Positions 1 to 10,888 of a stretch of DNA of 64,000 nt are shown piece by piece (the stretch's first letter is position 1; every line of letters starts with the position of its first letter). The notes beneath the pieces are model-generated. The model was not told the DNA's origin. It ran no database searches and saw only the letters and a program-made list of their open reading frames with translations. Source of the DNA: Symsagittifera roscoffensis (Eukaryota > Xenacoelomorpha > Acoela > Convolutidae); NCBI RefSeq assembly GCF_963678635.1, contig NC_087063.1, positions 19,081,814 through 19,145,813 on the forward strand. Reading direction: 5' to 3'. The position numbers were made by a program, and so were the translations under genes.

Positions 1-447
1 AGAACGAGAATACCTGTTGAACCTAAACTTTCCTCTATATCATCGGTTCCGTTCCGTCTACAGTATACGATCGCACAAATGTTTGTCCTATACCTTAATA
101 ACAAATTGACAAGTTGCTCACTACTCAGCTTGCGGTTATTGTTGCTGCGGTGCCTACTTATCGAGTTATTAATGGCGTCGTGCCAAATTACAAAGTCGTT
201 ACGGTGCGACAAGTAATGATGAAGGTAGTACTGTATTGTCTTCTGAGAGTCCCTAGCGTTAAAGTTCAAACTTAAACCTGGCTTCGTAAAGCAAGTATCT
301 TTGACGCGCTTCTGGGACGGAGCGGGAAGTTTTCGGAGCGCATGATCCAAAGAACTAGCTCCTAGGATGAGTACCATACACTTGGGGGACCTATGCGACG
401 GCTTCGTTACGCTTAAGTACCAATGGGGTTGGAAAATTAAGTAGGTC

Positions 448-537
448 GGTTGAACTCCAACAACACACACGGAGTAAACCTGAGGATGAAAGAATTCAAC
501 TTAACTCACTTAATATCACCGTACCTGACCACTTAAC
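448..537 (+). repeat. 90-bp imperfect direct repeat, copy 1
   Basis: This 90-nt segment aligns without gaps to 649-738, with roughly three quarters of positions equal by eye. Read on the plus strand in the same frame, both copies give similar peptides sharing KPEDE, QLN and PDHLT. That suggests a once-coding repeated unit. The frame is closed a few codons upstream, so no intact gene is claimed. Confidence 0.6.
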
Positions 538-648
538 TTTACTGTCACGCAACGAAGTCAATAATCTGACGGGCTGAAACGGCTTTGTTTTACTCGAAGC
601 GAACTGGCTTTCAGTTTCACCAATGGTGGGTGGGGGATCAGGCAAATT

Positions 649-738
649 GGTTAAGTTCCAACAACCCACGTGGAAGAAACCTGAGGATGAAAAAACTCAA
701 CTTAATTTGCCTGATATTTCGCTACCAGACCACTTAAC
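649..738 (+). repeat. 90-bp imperfect direct repeat, copy 2
   Basis: Second copy of the unit at 448-537, offset by 201 bp, a multiple of three. The plus-strand frame reads through KKPEDEKTQLN and LPDHLT and then stops. Many differences between the copies fall at third codon positions, which hints that the sequence diverged while coding. The element is unidentified. Confidence 0.6.
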
Positions 739-1169
739 ATAAGGTTGGTGTCATCTTACAGCACAGTTTCGCTGAATTCTGGAGACGTTTTGAGGATTTT
801 TTGGCAATTTTTTTACTTTTTATACAAAATTTTTCAGAAAATTTTGGTCAGCAGGTTCGAGTCATAAACCAATCCAAAAAACTAGTCCAGTACCTCTTGT
901 CTATGTTCCGATTTCACTGATTAATATTCCGTTCACATATATCTAAAAATTTTTGGTATCGAGAAAAAATGTCAAGTCAGTTTGTCTATGTACCCACTGT
1001 AAGATATTTCAGTTCAACGGAACTGTCCAAAATTTTTAGGTATTGAGAAAAATTACCGGGGGCTAGCTTGCGAAAAAATTTTGAACATATATGACATCGT
1101 ATAAAATTTATAGCACAATTGGAGTTTTAAAAGTTTTGGAAACTTCTTACAGTTTTAGAGATCAGGCGG

Positions 1170-1860
1170 TCACCGGTTTCTGCAGAGTTTCGGTCGCTAA
1201 CAGAACGTCTGTACGAAAATTGTTGCCCTAACCGATCCCACCGCGAGCAGAAATTCTGTTGTTGACCACAGTTCTGATCTGTCTTTTGCAGCAATCGGAC
1301 CTGGCGTCTCCTTTTCTCCGCCTAGAAAGTCCTGAGGGACAGACGTGGAAGAGGATCCCGCAAAAGTACCTTTAGCAGTAGTACCGACTGGAGACGAGAA
1401 GAGGTTCAGTGCGTAGTTTGTAGCGAGGAATTTGATTCTCAATCAGAACCTCAGGCAACAACTCGCTCTTCTGCACATCTGTTAATACTGCAGCGTCTTG
1501 TGATCGAACGGCAGCTGGACTCTCACTGTTGCCCACTTCAGTACTTTGATCCTCCCTTTCTTCTCCTTCTGTGAAATTGTGGTGCTCGTCACCCGCACAC
1601 GGGAGTCTGTGTCTGTTTTTATTTGAACTGAACGCCGAATTAACCTCGCTATCAGATCTCGACACTGAATTCTCCCCTTCTATCGATTCTCTCACAGAGG
1701 ATCACTGTATGTCCCAGCTCGTTAACGGCCCAGTGCGAAATTGACCCTGGAAAATTGTGTCCCTTGTGCCCCTCAGTGAAGCTCGTGTCGTTATCAAACA
1801 ATCAGGGCACTAACGGTCCCTTGTGGGGCGCCAAAATATGCTCGCTAATCTCCAAAACTG
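1170..1860 (-). mobile_element. Possible 5' part of a minus-strand LTR retroelement (PBS plus gag-like ORF)
   Basis: On the minus strand, TGGCGCCCCACAAGGG (1833-1818) looks like a primer-binding site of the TGGCGCC type. Downstream of it is an open stretch (1695-1372, about 107 codons) rich in Glu, Ser and Asn, as leader or gag N-termini often are. The LTR would then lie at about 1834-2135. Weaknesses: the sequence just before the PBS does not end in CA, no second LTR is in view, and no capsid or zinc-knuckle motif is seen. It could be an unrelated open frame. Confidence 0.3.
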
Positions 1861-2140
1861 ATCCAAATTCGTTAAATTAATAAAAGATATTTCTCGTCAA
1901 ATAACTCGGTCAATAAATTAATTTCGGCATTATTTCTATTGATCTGAACATCATATAACATTTTTATCATTCGTCCGTTTTTGGTACAAAACGGCGCAAG
2001 CTAGCCACAAGAACCGGTCGGTAATGTCCTTGAGACAAATTGCTCTTTTTGGCGGTCAACCTTAATCAAGGCTGAACCAAATAAGAACCAAAAAACAGTT
2101 AAAATAGGATGTAACCCCCGTTTTTAGTATATTAATACAT

Positions 2141-2226
2141 GGGCAGGTGGGGGACTCGAACCTACGTCAACTGTTAACCTATATAATCGGCGTTATGGTA
2201 GCTTAGGCCACTCGGCCAACTGAGCT
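2141..2226 (-). repeat. tRNA-like sequence (tRNA pseudogene or SINE head)
   Basis: On the minus strand the sequence has a good RNA polymerase III A box (TGGCCGAGTGG, 2218-2208) and a perfect B box (GGTTCGAGTCC, 2162-2152). The spacing is long, as in tRNA-Leu or tRNA-Ser. The presumed acceptor ends do not pair, and the T-stem has mismatches. It is therefore better read as a tRNA-derived SINE or pseudogene than as a working tRNA. Confidence 0.55.
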
Positions 2227-2229
2227 TAT

Positions 2230-4300
2230 TTTATATGCATCTATACTTGTTTTATTCTACATTTGCATTGCAACAAGCTACGTTTTTCAATAGAATGGAA
2301 ATTCAAATGATTTAACGCTCAGGTTAATTAACAACAATCAGTAGCACCAAAAACCATTGGTTTGAAATCATTATCTTTGTTTGACCTTTCAAATACAAAC
2401 TTTTGTTCTAGTTTTTCCCACATTTTAATTGCAACTATTTAAACATTGTCATAATTTTCATAATGCAAAAAAATTGCAAAGTGAACAAATAACTACTAAG
2501 AACACATTTGCTCTTCACCGTTTACATCTCAACATCACGCATTTAGCCATAATAAGACCCGAAACGAAACAACTAAAAAATCAAAAAGTTTGATATGCAC
2601 GGAAAGGCATGAAGAACCTTCAATTCTTATTGTATCAAACCTCTCTGCACTTCAATATAATACAGCGCGGTAATCAGTGACTTGTTTTTGATGGCAAAAC
2701 TTTCAATTGAAACCAACACAATAATTTCGCCAAAAGAATCATTTAAAGATGCCAAGAAAATCCTTATAGAGCGTCTTTAAAAACATTCGAAGATGAGGTT
2801 GTACACGAAAATGGCGAGCGGGCTCACAAAAATAAACCTTATGAAATTGAAATCGAAAAGTTAGTCGAATTTCATAACACATGCGTATATTGTTTTTTGA
2901 GATTAATCAAATTCAAACAAAAAAAAACGTTTAAAAGCACGACAGTTAGGCGTGCGTTTGTGCCGGGCAAGTCGACGACCTATAAATCAAATCTTTTTTT
3001 TCAAATCGTGGAATTCATTACTGTGGGATATTTTTTTTCCACTTCAAGCTCACTCCAGTTTCTTGATGTCAAACTTGCTATCAAAGAGAAAACGCAATCC
3101 GCCCTTGAGCCACCTCGGCCCCTTAACTTTGAACTTACAAGGGAAACTGATATTGAGGTTTTTAAAAATTTGCCTAAAAACAATTCACTTGCACAAACAT
3201 GTCAACAGCAACAAACTTTTGGATCATTCGCCAAGACCTTAAAAAATATTGCAATCCCACATGACTCACCTGAAGGAGGGAAGCTTTTGTTTACATGATT
3301 CAAGATTTTTTGAACGAACCAGAACCTAGACGTATTAGAATCTAAAATTATTTGGCCCTCAGATGGAAAATTTAAAGTCTGCCTATCGCTAGTCTATCAA
3401 ATTTTTACCATTCATGCGATAGTGAAAGAACAAACAGTACAATTAGTTTACTTCCTATTGCAAAAGAAGAACAAAAAGAAGACCAAAAAACTCGCGCGTT
3501 TCGGCAGCCCAAGTAAAATAATTCAATTTTGTAGCCATCGCAGATTGTCGTGAGCTTCGACAAAGTTTCTATCAAGGACTTGAAAGTGTTTTGCTGGTTT
3601 ATTAATCAAAGGGTACTTGAATCATTTTGTTCAGACAAACTGGCGCAAGGTTCAGGAACTTGGACTGGCTCCCACTTACTAAGCAGATCAAATCTCACAT
3701 GTTTCTAAAGCCTTTCGTGGCCCTTGCACTCATATCGCAATTGTTGCCTTGCTTCCAAAAAAAACAGCCTATCGCGGCTTGATTTTTGCTGAAGGGGTCA
3801 TCTTTTACGAAGTTTCGGTTTTGTGTTCATAACACTAACTAAGCCAACCTGAGTAATTAGAGCTGATTTTATATCGGTTTTGGCTTGTATAACTTTATAT
3901 AGCACTCAAAAAATTAGGGCGCTCGATTAGTCATATGCCCGCAAAGAATATCTAGCGAGCAAAGACTCATCTCTAATCCTGGTTACGAACACTGCTTCTA
4001 TATGCTCGTTTGACCAGCTGCTCGGGCTCACAAAAAACCATTATCATACATTTTCATACCATGAAAAAAATGCGTATCATACCATTTCATACGCATTTTA
4101 AAGTTGAGTTTTAATTGATTCGAGGGCGACTAATTAGCCCAAACAATGCTCTAATACATTGCCTGTTGAAGATGCTGTTGAAAAAATTTAAAGCAAAAAT
4201 TCTGTAAACCTAGGACTAGTTTAGATTTAAAGTTTAGATTCGTTAGCTCTGATTTAGCTATGATTCGGGCAGTGTTTGTTATTCGTTTCGCTGTTGTTAG
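2230..4300. other. AT-rich stretch, no supported gene
   Basis: The only notable open frame is 2897-3298 on the plus strand (about 130 codons without a convincing start, ending in TGA). Its second half (roughly 3080-3295) has fairly balanced codons and reads like a decayed coding fragment, rich in Gln, Asn and Pro. I do not recognise it. A small hairpin with AAAATGCGTAT arms lies near 4066-4100. Confidence 0.3.
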
Positions 4301-4461
4301 GTCGAAGCAGCGTGGCTTCTGGCAGCACCAGAGGGGACAATTCCGACTCTGATGACCTGATGAATGTGTTGGATAGCCAGGTGGCGACGGAGGCACCCGA
4401 GGCCTCGGTGGTGAATCGGAAGGAGCTGCAGCAGCGCATGCGACAGAAGAGGACCAAAAAA
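4301..4461 (+). CDS. Penultimate exon of the 5' plus-strand gene
   Basis: 161 nt: two bases plus 53 codons, with no stop in the frame that joins the next exon. It is GC-rich against an AT-rich background. It encodes an acidic/serine patch followed by a basic segment. The donor AAAAAA|GTAACC is weak at its exon side, so a slightly different border is possible. Confidence 0.58.
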
Positions 4462-5622
4462 GTAACCAGTCGATATATAATGTTTGAGTTAGACCAGCCA
4501 GTGCCATAGGCTCGTACTCCATATTTTTCTCGAGATTTTACAACTGAACAATTTTTCACGATGTCTGACTGTGTTGATGATGGTGCATGTAGACCAGCTA
4601 CGTGAATACGAAATGTTTGGTCTCAATGAAAAGAATAATTTACTATGGTTTATTTACTAGACATGGTTAATTCATTTTTTTGCTTTTTCTTACTATCATG
4701 TTTTTCAACGCCAAAATTCATTTTGGATTATTCAAAGTAAAAGTTTCAACAAAATTCAAGAAAGTGTCTTCTGTTATTGTTTACTACTACTACGTTCACG
4801 GGACATAGAATTTGTAACTTTTTGATTTCAACGAGAAAATGAACGAACTTTTTCTTCGGGTTTGGTTCGTTTTCTCTGCAACTATTTAAGAAACAGGATT
4901 CAAATTTAGACAAAAGATAGACGAAATTGTTTGAAAGGGCTAAAACCGGGCCAAATAATGGAAAATCTCGTTTTGAATGCGTAAATTAGCCAGCTTATCA
5001 TAACTAATTTTACAGGTTCTTGCTGTGGAAACAACCTCACAAACAAAATAAGCAATTCGAATTAATGGGCTCAAATTCGTTCTTTGGGAAGCTGATGAGC
5101 TTGACTTACTCTTTATTTTGCCTAAAAATGACAAATAGCAGAATTAACAGAGTTACTTGGTCCGGCGTAAGAAAACTGCTGAAATTTCATGAATAATTTT
5201 GCGCTGATGATCGAATTCAATCAACAAAAGAACCAGTCCAGCAAATATTTCCCAATATGTCCCATGATATTAACTTCTATGTCCCGTGACTGTACTATTT
5301 TTAAAAGAATCAAGCCTCGAACTTTCAAACGTCAACGTCAATTAATTTTAAAAAAATGATCAAAGGTCACGTGGTACTTCCTGAAAATGTGCAACAGAGC
5401 AGATATAACTGAAGTCTCGAAATTTTCCAGGTGAACATGGAGTTCTCTGCGCCCACGGAGCGTGAAGATATTGAGATCACTACTGGCAGTCACGTGATCA
5501 ACGACAGTGCCAGTCCAGTCCAGAAGAGTCCCTGGGGCAACAAACTGAACCAGAAGGGGAAGGGTAAACAACAGCAACAATCTCAAGCGCCCTCCGAGTG
5601 GCTCAACATGTTCGACAAATGA
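4301..5622 (+). CDS. C-terminal two exons of an unrecognised protein-coding gene
   Basis: Exon one (4301-4461) follows a TTGTTAG acceptor, starts with two bases completing a split codon, and ends at a GTAACC donor in phase 0. Exon two (5431-5622) follows TTTTCCAG in phase 0 and ends in TGA. The 969-bp intron is AT-rich, while the exons are much richer in G and C. Joined, they give about 117 residues: a Ser/Asp stretch (SDSDDLMNVL), a basic run (QQRMRQKRTKK), then a polar tail with a lysine-rich KGKGKQQQQ segment ending SEWLNMFDK. No domain is recognised. The polar composition suggests a cytosolic regulatory or adaptor tail (inference). Earlier exons would lie upstream and were not found. Confidence 0.6.
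5431..5622 (+). CDS. Terminal exon of the 5' plus-strand gene
   Basis: 192 nt including TGA, after a good acceptor (AATTTTCCAG). It opens GTG AAC ATG, so an internal exon is more natural than a start here. The encoded tail carries SPWGNKLNQKGKGK and a glutamine run. No clear AATAAA is found within about 1 kb downstream. Confidence 0.6.
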   Translation: MNMEFSAPTEREDIEITTGSHVINDSASPVQKSPWGNKLNQKGKGKQQQQSQAPSEWLNMFDK

Positions 5623-6717
5623 CCACCTCATAAGAGATGACAACAACATGATCAACAATTCAGACAAAAAGTGATCTCTGCAACTACCTCCCTACCTAAG
5701 ACAAAGGGGGATACCTTACTATGTGCGAAACTCGCATATACTTGACTGTTAAATTGATCCTTGATAGGGATAGATAATCGCTATTATGAGCCATAGTTAA
5801 ATAGTTAGGGAAATCATTAATTAGATCCCAAAAAGTTCTCAATTCAAAAAAAATGGTATAAAGTTTTCGAATATTGCATATTTTTGAGTTCCCATAAAGA
5901 TTCCCACCGCTTGTTATTGAATCACTGTGAAAATTTCATGTTTGTCGAAGAAGTTATACAGCAGATATTACTGTAATTTATTTGACCCGACTTGCACATT
6001 GCATACAAAACAATTCTTGAATTAACACAATCAGAAAAAAAAGCTTTTATTGAGCATTTAGATTAATTTGGTTTCAAACAGACTAGTTCAGACAAAACTC
6101 AATTGTTTCTGTATTTCCTTACCCAGTCAACTGAGTAAAGTTAAAAACTTCTTAGCTTTTCGGGTAGATATAAGATCTAAATGAAATGCTCTAACTTTTG
6201 ATTAGTGAAATCGAAAAGCATTATTGTTCAACAGATCGACATGTTAACATCTTCTGCATCTCGATTTTTAGATTAACTGAAAACTTTGTCCTCCAATTTC
6301 TCTCTTCAGTATTTCACGTCCTATATATTCAGCCCCTTGATAGTTTTTTGCCCTCTGACAATTTAATATTTCTCCCGATTTTAAAAAATTCAACCTGGCT
6401 TTGATCTGTAATTAGTATAATGATAAAAATCACTGTACCGGAAATAGGAAACCAAAAACTAGCAGATAAAACCTGATTGAAACCATAAATGAGCACAATT
6501 TTGGTATGAAAAATCGTAAACCCATAACCTCAGTGTTACTCCAACAGCTGCAGTAGCACAAACAGTTTCGTGAATCAGAGATGAGCTTTTACACGACTAT
6601 TTCTACAATAATGTATCAACGAATGTATCAACGAAATAATATAGAAAGATAGAAATTATTTATCCAACAGTTAAGAAAAAATACAATCAAGTAACAGAAT
6701 CAACTCATAATATAATA
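5623..6717. other. 3' flank of the 5' gene, no further gene seen
   Basis: AT-rich sequence with short unsupported frames. It probably includes the 3' UTR of the preceding gene. Part of it (about 6387-6560) is a copy of a repeat also present near 9275. Confidence 0.4.
6387..6560 (+). repeat. Diverged dispersed repeat, copy 1
   Basis: Shares a long run of matching words in the same order with 9275-9475: GGCTTTGATCTGT, TAATTGAAACC-like, ATGAGCA, AATCGTAA.CCCA, GTTACT and CAACAGCTG. Several small indels separate them. Family unknown. Confidence 0.55.
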
Positions 6718-8197
6718 AGACTGCTCGTATCAGGGCAAAATCCTGAATGTTCCGACTGCCTTTTAAGGTCTATGGAGCAGCAGAAACATGAAAAATTTAA
6801 ATGTAATAAAATAAAATTATTATTAATTTTAAAAAGGTGAGAAATTTTTGTGAAAACATCCCCCCACATGCCATATTAAGTACAAAGTGATAGATTTCGA
6901 TTCTATTAACAAATCAATTATGACATATAAGCTTCCTGGAATCAATTTGGAACGATTTCTAATACGGATTAAATCTCGCTTACGCGTTAATAGCGCGAAA
7001 TATATCGCGCGTTAATTGTCTTAAGTTGGCCATAATGGCAACCTTTAAACCCCCATAACTTTAAGAAAAACAATCACAGGTGAAATATCTTTTCAAATTT
7101 AAACTCAGGACAACAATAGCTTTCGATAGATTTTTTAAAAATTCCGTCAAAATTAGCTAGTTAAAAAGTCGAAATTTGTCTGAAGAAAAAAAAACTCACC
7201 CGAGCACAAAATTCCGTTACTTCCCGCATCCAAGTTTAGGCGTAAGTAATCGATTATAACGGATTGTTATGATGATTTTTGACAATTATAATTGATTATA
7301 ATTACCAAAGTTAGGTGTTTAAAGGATTTATAATTGATTATAATTGTGATATTTTTCAAGAGTTCATAATCTCTTATAATCGATTATAATTGATTATAGT
7401 TCTTACAAAAAACCCTTAAAATTAATTATAATCGATTATAACCGATTATTATCTCTTATTTTGCCAAAATTGTGTCAATTCAAAACTATATTCGAATTAT
7501 ATTTTATGAGTTATTATTTTTGTGCCAATAAGAAAATCTCTAAAAGAGAGATCTCTTGAACATTTTGGTTCATCTGAACACAAAGTCTTACCACGCAACA
7601 AAAATTTCATAGAGATCCTTCATATGAGTGGAAAAGTTCCCGCGGTAAATGAAAACTAAATGTTCCGAATCAAACATGAAACTAATTTATTTTGCTGATG
7701 TTTTGATGTTTAAAAAAGCTTTAAATATGCATCACAAAACAATACTAATGGGGAAGAAAAGAAAAAAACTTATAAATTTGAATTAATTGGAAAACTTTAC
7801 AAAAAAACCTTTATTTTCATAGAAACCATATAAGCAATTTAGATGCAACTTTGAAGACAAAATGGACAAACAAAAGGGATTATAATCAATTATAATTGAT
7901 TATAATGGATTTTTGTGCAAAACTAAAGAAATTTGAACAAAAATAATGGATTATAATCAATTACAATCGATTATAAATATAACGAAAAATAGACGAATGA
8001 ATAATCGATTATAATTGACTATACTGGATTATAATTATTTATAATTTGATTTTAAAAAGAGAGATTATAATTGATTATTAATTGATTAGAATCGATTGTT
8101 TCTCAATTTTAGTAAAACTGTTACTAAAATCGTAATATATTCAATTATTAACGCTTGAAATTGGATGCGGGTTTCGTTACGAAAGTCGGAACAATTA
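6718..8197 (+). mobile_element. Family B element interrupted by a nested family A element
   Basis: Begins AGACTGCTCGTATCAGGGC and matches 38464-38997 almost throughout, including AATGTTCCGACTGCC, TATGGAGCA and the GCGCGAAATATATCGCGCG palindrome. At CCGTTACTT the match breaks for 949 bp (7223-8171) and resumes with TTTCGTTACGAAAGTCGG. The element ends in AGTCGGAACAATTA, inversely related to the internal GTTCCGACT. It has no coding capacity, so it is a MITE-like or other non-autonomous element. Confidence 0.75.
7223..8171. mobile_element. Nested family A element with GATTATAAT arrays
   Basis: Its ends are inverted: CCCGCATCCAAGTTTAGGCG on the left and the complement of CCCGCATCCAATTTCAAGCG on the right. 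Comparison with the uninterrupted copy at 38464 implies a TT duplication at the insertion point. The interior consists largely of two arrays of words such as ATTATAATCGATTATAAT (about 7245-7460 and 7880-8100), separated by plain AT-rich DNA. It has no ORF. The arrays make the two halves able to pair with each other. Confidence 0.75.
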
Positions 8198-9034
8198 ATT
8201 TGAAAAAGTGAAAACTCCCGATGCAAAGTCCAGATAAAGGCCACATAATGTGCCCACTAGGCGTCTACTCCAAATTTATAAAAGTTAATATTATACTTCA
8301 TGAATAACAAAGAAATAAACTGAGATTAATTCAACTCACACACCTCAAAACGCGTACATCAAACTTGACAATGATAGCAAAATTATGATAGGGTATTAAG
8401 AAGCAACTTGAAATCAGGTTATTATTTTTACAAGTTACCAGAACTTTTGAAAATCCAGAAAACCCATAAATGTTTCTTACTTTTCATCATTTTTTTTACA
8501 ATTTGACAGCGGACATAGGGAATACAATTGAATTGTTTTTCCTTGGAGACTTTGGCCTAAGAGTTTAAACTGTTGACTTGTAGTTTATTCGGTCAGCTAA
8601 TTCTAAAGTCGTTTGTTAATTGCAATTTTTGAATGCCTGAAAAAATATTGACCGAGCAAAATTCACAATATAGTGAAATTTTCTCAAATTTTACTAATGA
8701 AAATTAGACATTTTTAACTTTGCGAGCAGCAACAGATGCATCACGTGGTGTGTACATATGGATTTTTAGTTTCCAAATTTAAAAAGAAGCAATAAAAACT
8801 TTGCTCGGAATGTAGCTTTTTTCTCTAACTACCTTGGAAATTTGAAATAACCGCTGTTCATTAAAATTTTTTGAATGAAACTTATTTAGTTTCACGAGCT
8901 ATACTCGATTGAGGTCAGTTTTGCTGACATTGCATCTTCTGCAATATCAGCACGGAAACAGAAACAGAATAATATCACAGCTGGTGTCTAATTTCATAGC
9001 TGTTGTCATAGCTGGTGCTATTCAAAGCTGGTGT

Positions 9035-9062
9035 CGTAACAGGCGAATTGTCGCCTGTTACG
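9035..9062. repeat. Perfect 12-bp hairpin
   Basis: CGTAACAGGCGA and its exact complement are separated by ATTG. Just upstream, AGCTGGTG-like words recur three times in about 50 bp. It could be a structured RNA or the remains of a palindromic insertion. There is no flanking uridine tract or promoter to support an RNA gene. Confidence 0.6.
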
Positions 9063-9274
9063 AATTGTTGCCTCACCTCTATTGGTATTATATGCACTCT
9101 TTGCTAAAGTTGACAACAAGGCTTGCATTTGATAAACTCAACAAAGGTGTTCAAAAAATAGGGCAATCATACCCTAGCCTAAATACTGCTTTAGTCTAAA
9201 AAAAAACAGGTCACAAGTAGATATTGTGTTCTCACCACATCGCCTGGTATGTAAAAACTCCAAAGATTGTCCCG

Positions 9275-9475
9275 AATTGGAAAAAACTCAACCCGGCTTT
9301 GATCTGTTATTGGTGAAATAATAAAGAACGACTTTTTCAGAAATTAAAACAAAAATTAGCTGATTAGACTTAATTGAAACCAAAAATCAGCACGATCAAT
9401 GAGCATGAATAATCGTAAGCCCAGAGACATCGATGTTACTCTAACAGCTGAAGAAGCACAATTATCATATTGTTT
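9275..9475 (+). repeat. Diverged dispersed repeat, copy 2
   Basis: Partner of 6387-6560, in the same orientation. The shared order of at least six word matches makes chance unlikely. No terminal inverted repeats are recognised. Confidence 0.55.
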
Positions 9476-10888
9476 CAAAAAAATTTACAAGTTGGCAATG
9501 GTCACAGTGATTACAAATGGATTGTTTTCCTTGATGACTGGCCCGGTAGTTTGAACGGATGACTTGTAGTATCTCATTTTTGGTTCAAGTCACGAAAAAA
9601 ACATATCCTATCTCGATTTTTTCTGCTCACCACGTCGCATGGAAGCAGCAATCAGCTGCCTTAAACAGAACAAAAAGAACATATAACTCCGTTGCATGCT
9701 GGCACTATCGTAATTTTTGTACTTTAGCAAAACCCAATCATCAATTTGAAAATCTGGTTAAGAACTCTTTTTTACAAAAATTTAAATTCGCTATTATAGA
9801 AGAGGATTGCATTGGATAGAAGCGCACATAGTAGTTTTAAAAATTATATTGTAAAAAAAACTACCGGCTACTGCATAAACCCTTTCGCGGCAAAATTTAT
9901 GTATAAGAAAACACTGGAATTTTTTAAAAAACTATCTGGCTGAACTTATGTTAACCTTTTGCAATGTTTGTTCATTTATTTGTTTGGTACTATTTTTCAA
10001 GTTATAATCGATAAATGTTGCTGGCATACAAGACTTGCAGTCTCTGAATAGTTTGGTACCAAGTGTTTTAGTTTGAGAACACGACTAGGCGAGATTTCCG
10101 CCCGTGCCACTTTTTGTGTTTCAATTTTTATGTCCAACCATCCAAAAAGGCCAAAAAATAATCAGAAAACATTTACTTAATGAGAAATTATAAAAATTTG
10201 GTTTCAAGGAAAATATTTCTAAAGCCTATAGTTTTTCGATCGATAATCTCGTTGTAATATTTATACTTCGAGTTTTTTCTTCATAAATTTTCTGTTCTTC
10301 AAAAAAGAAACCTTAGATGATCGTTTTTAGTCTGTGCATATTGTGGTATAATTTCAAATTCAAAGGCAGAATGACTAGTGAAGGTCTATTCTCAAAACTT
10401 ATGCACAATTAGTGATGCACATGTTTTGCGCTTTTTTGAGCTATAGTTCTACTGTTTTTTGGCAAATAAGGCTCAAAAAGAAAGTTTAATGTTCTTGGGG
10501 TGAGACTCATTAGGTTTGAAAAAAAAACAGGAGACTAAATGACGGTATGTGAGATGAAGAGTGAAAACAAGGGGAAACGGGATAAAAGAAGAATATTTAG
10601 TCATCACTGATAGAATACGTTTTTTAATTGCCCAAATTTCAAATGTTCTGAATCGTTTATGCAATTGTTCGTCGAGGAAAATCAAAACTGCCTCGTTTTA
10701 TAAATCTTTAATAAAAAAACTCTTAATTTTGAAGAAAACTACCTGAAAACCTTACTTTTTTGAAAAAAGCAAAAAGGTCTGAATCAAGAAATCTTTGAGA
10801 AAATGTTTGGGATCAGCTCAGGTTGTCTGGAACTGTTGTTGAGTTGAGTTCCAAAAACGTACGCTTTTATCTTGCTGAATAAAAATAA

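Larger units (their letters stand above)
1..1150. other. Gene-free left edge with a diverged direct repeat
   Basis: No convincing gene is visible. The region is less AT-rich than its surroundings up to about 750 and contains one 90-bp direct repeat, listed separately. It may be the remains of a retroelement whose 5' end lies near 1830 on the minus strand, but I see no pol motifs in any frame here. Confidence 0.4.
8198..10888. other. AT-rich intergenic stretch, no supported gene
   Basis: I see scattered repeats but no exon with credible splice sites. The open frame at 8909-9199 is short, has no ATG start and overlaps a hairpin. Segments 8530-8600 and 9510-9590 resemble each other (GTTTTCCTTG and ACTTGTAGT in the same order), consistent with the repeat at 9275-9475. 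Confidence 0.4.

Noticed and set aside
2141-2226. Functional tRNA gene
   Set aside because: A and B boxes are present, but the acceptor stem does not pair and the T-stem is mismatched.
7223-8171. CRISPR-like array because of regular repeats
   Set aside because: Units are palindromic, variable in spacing, without distinct spacers, inside a eukaryotic transposon.
8909-9199. Small plus-strand ORF
   Set aside because: Not ATG-initiated, overlaps a perfect hairpin and short repeats, no recognisable product.
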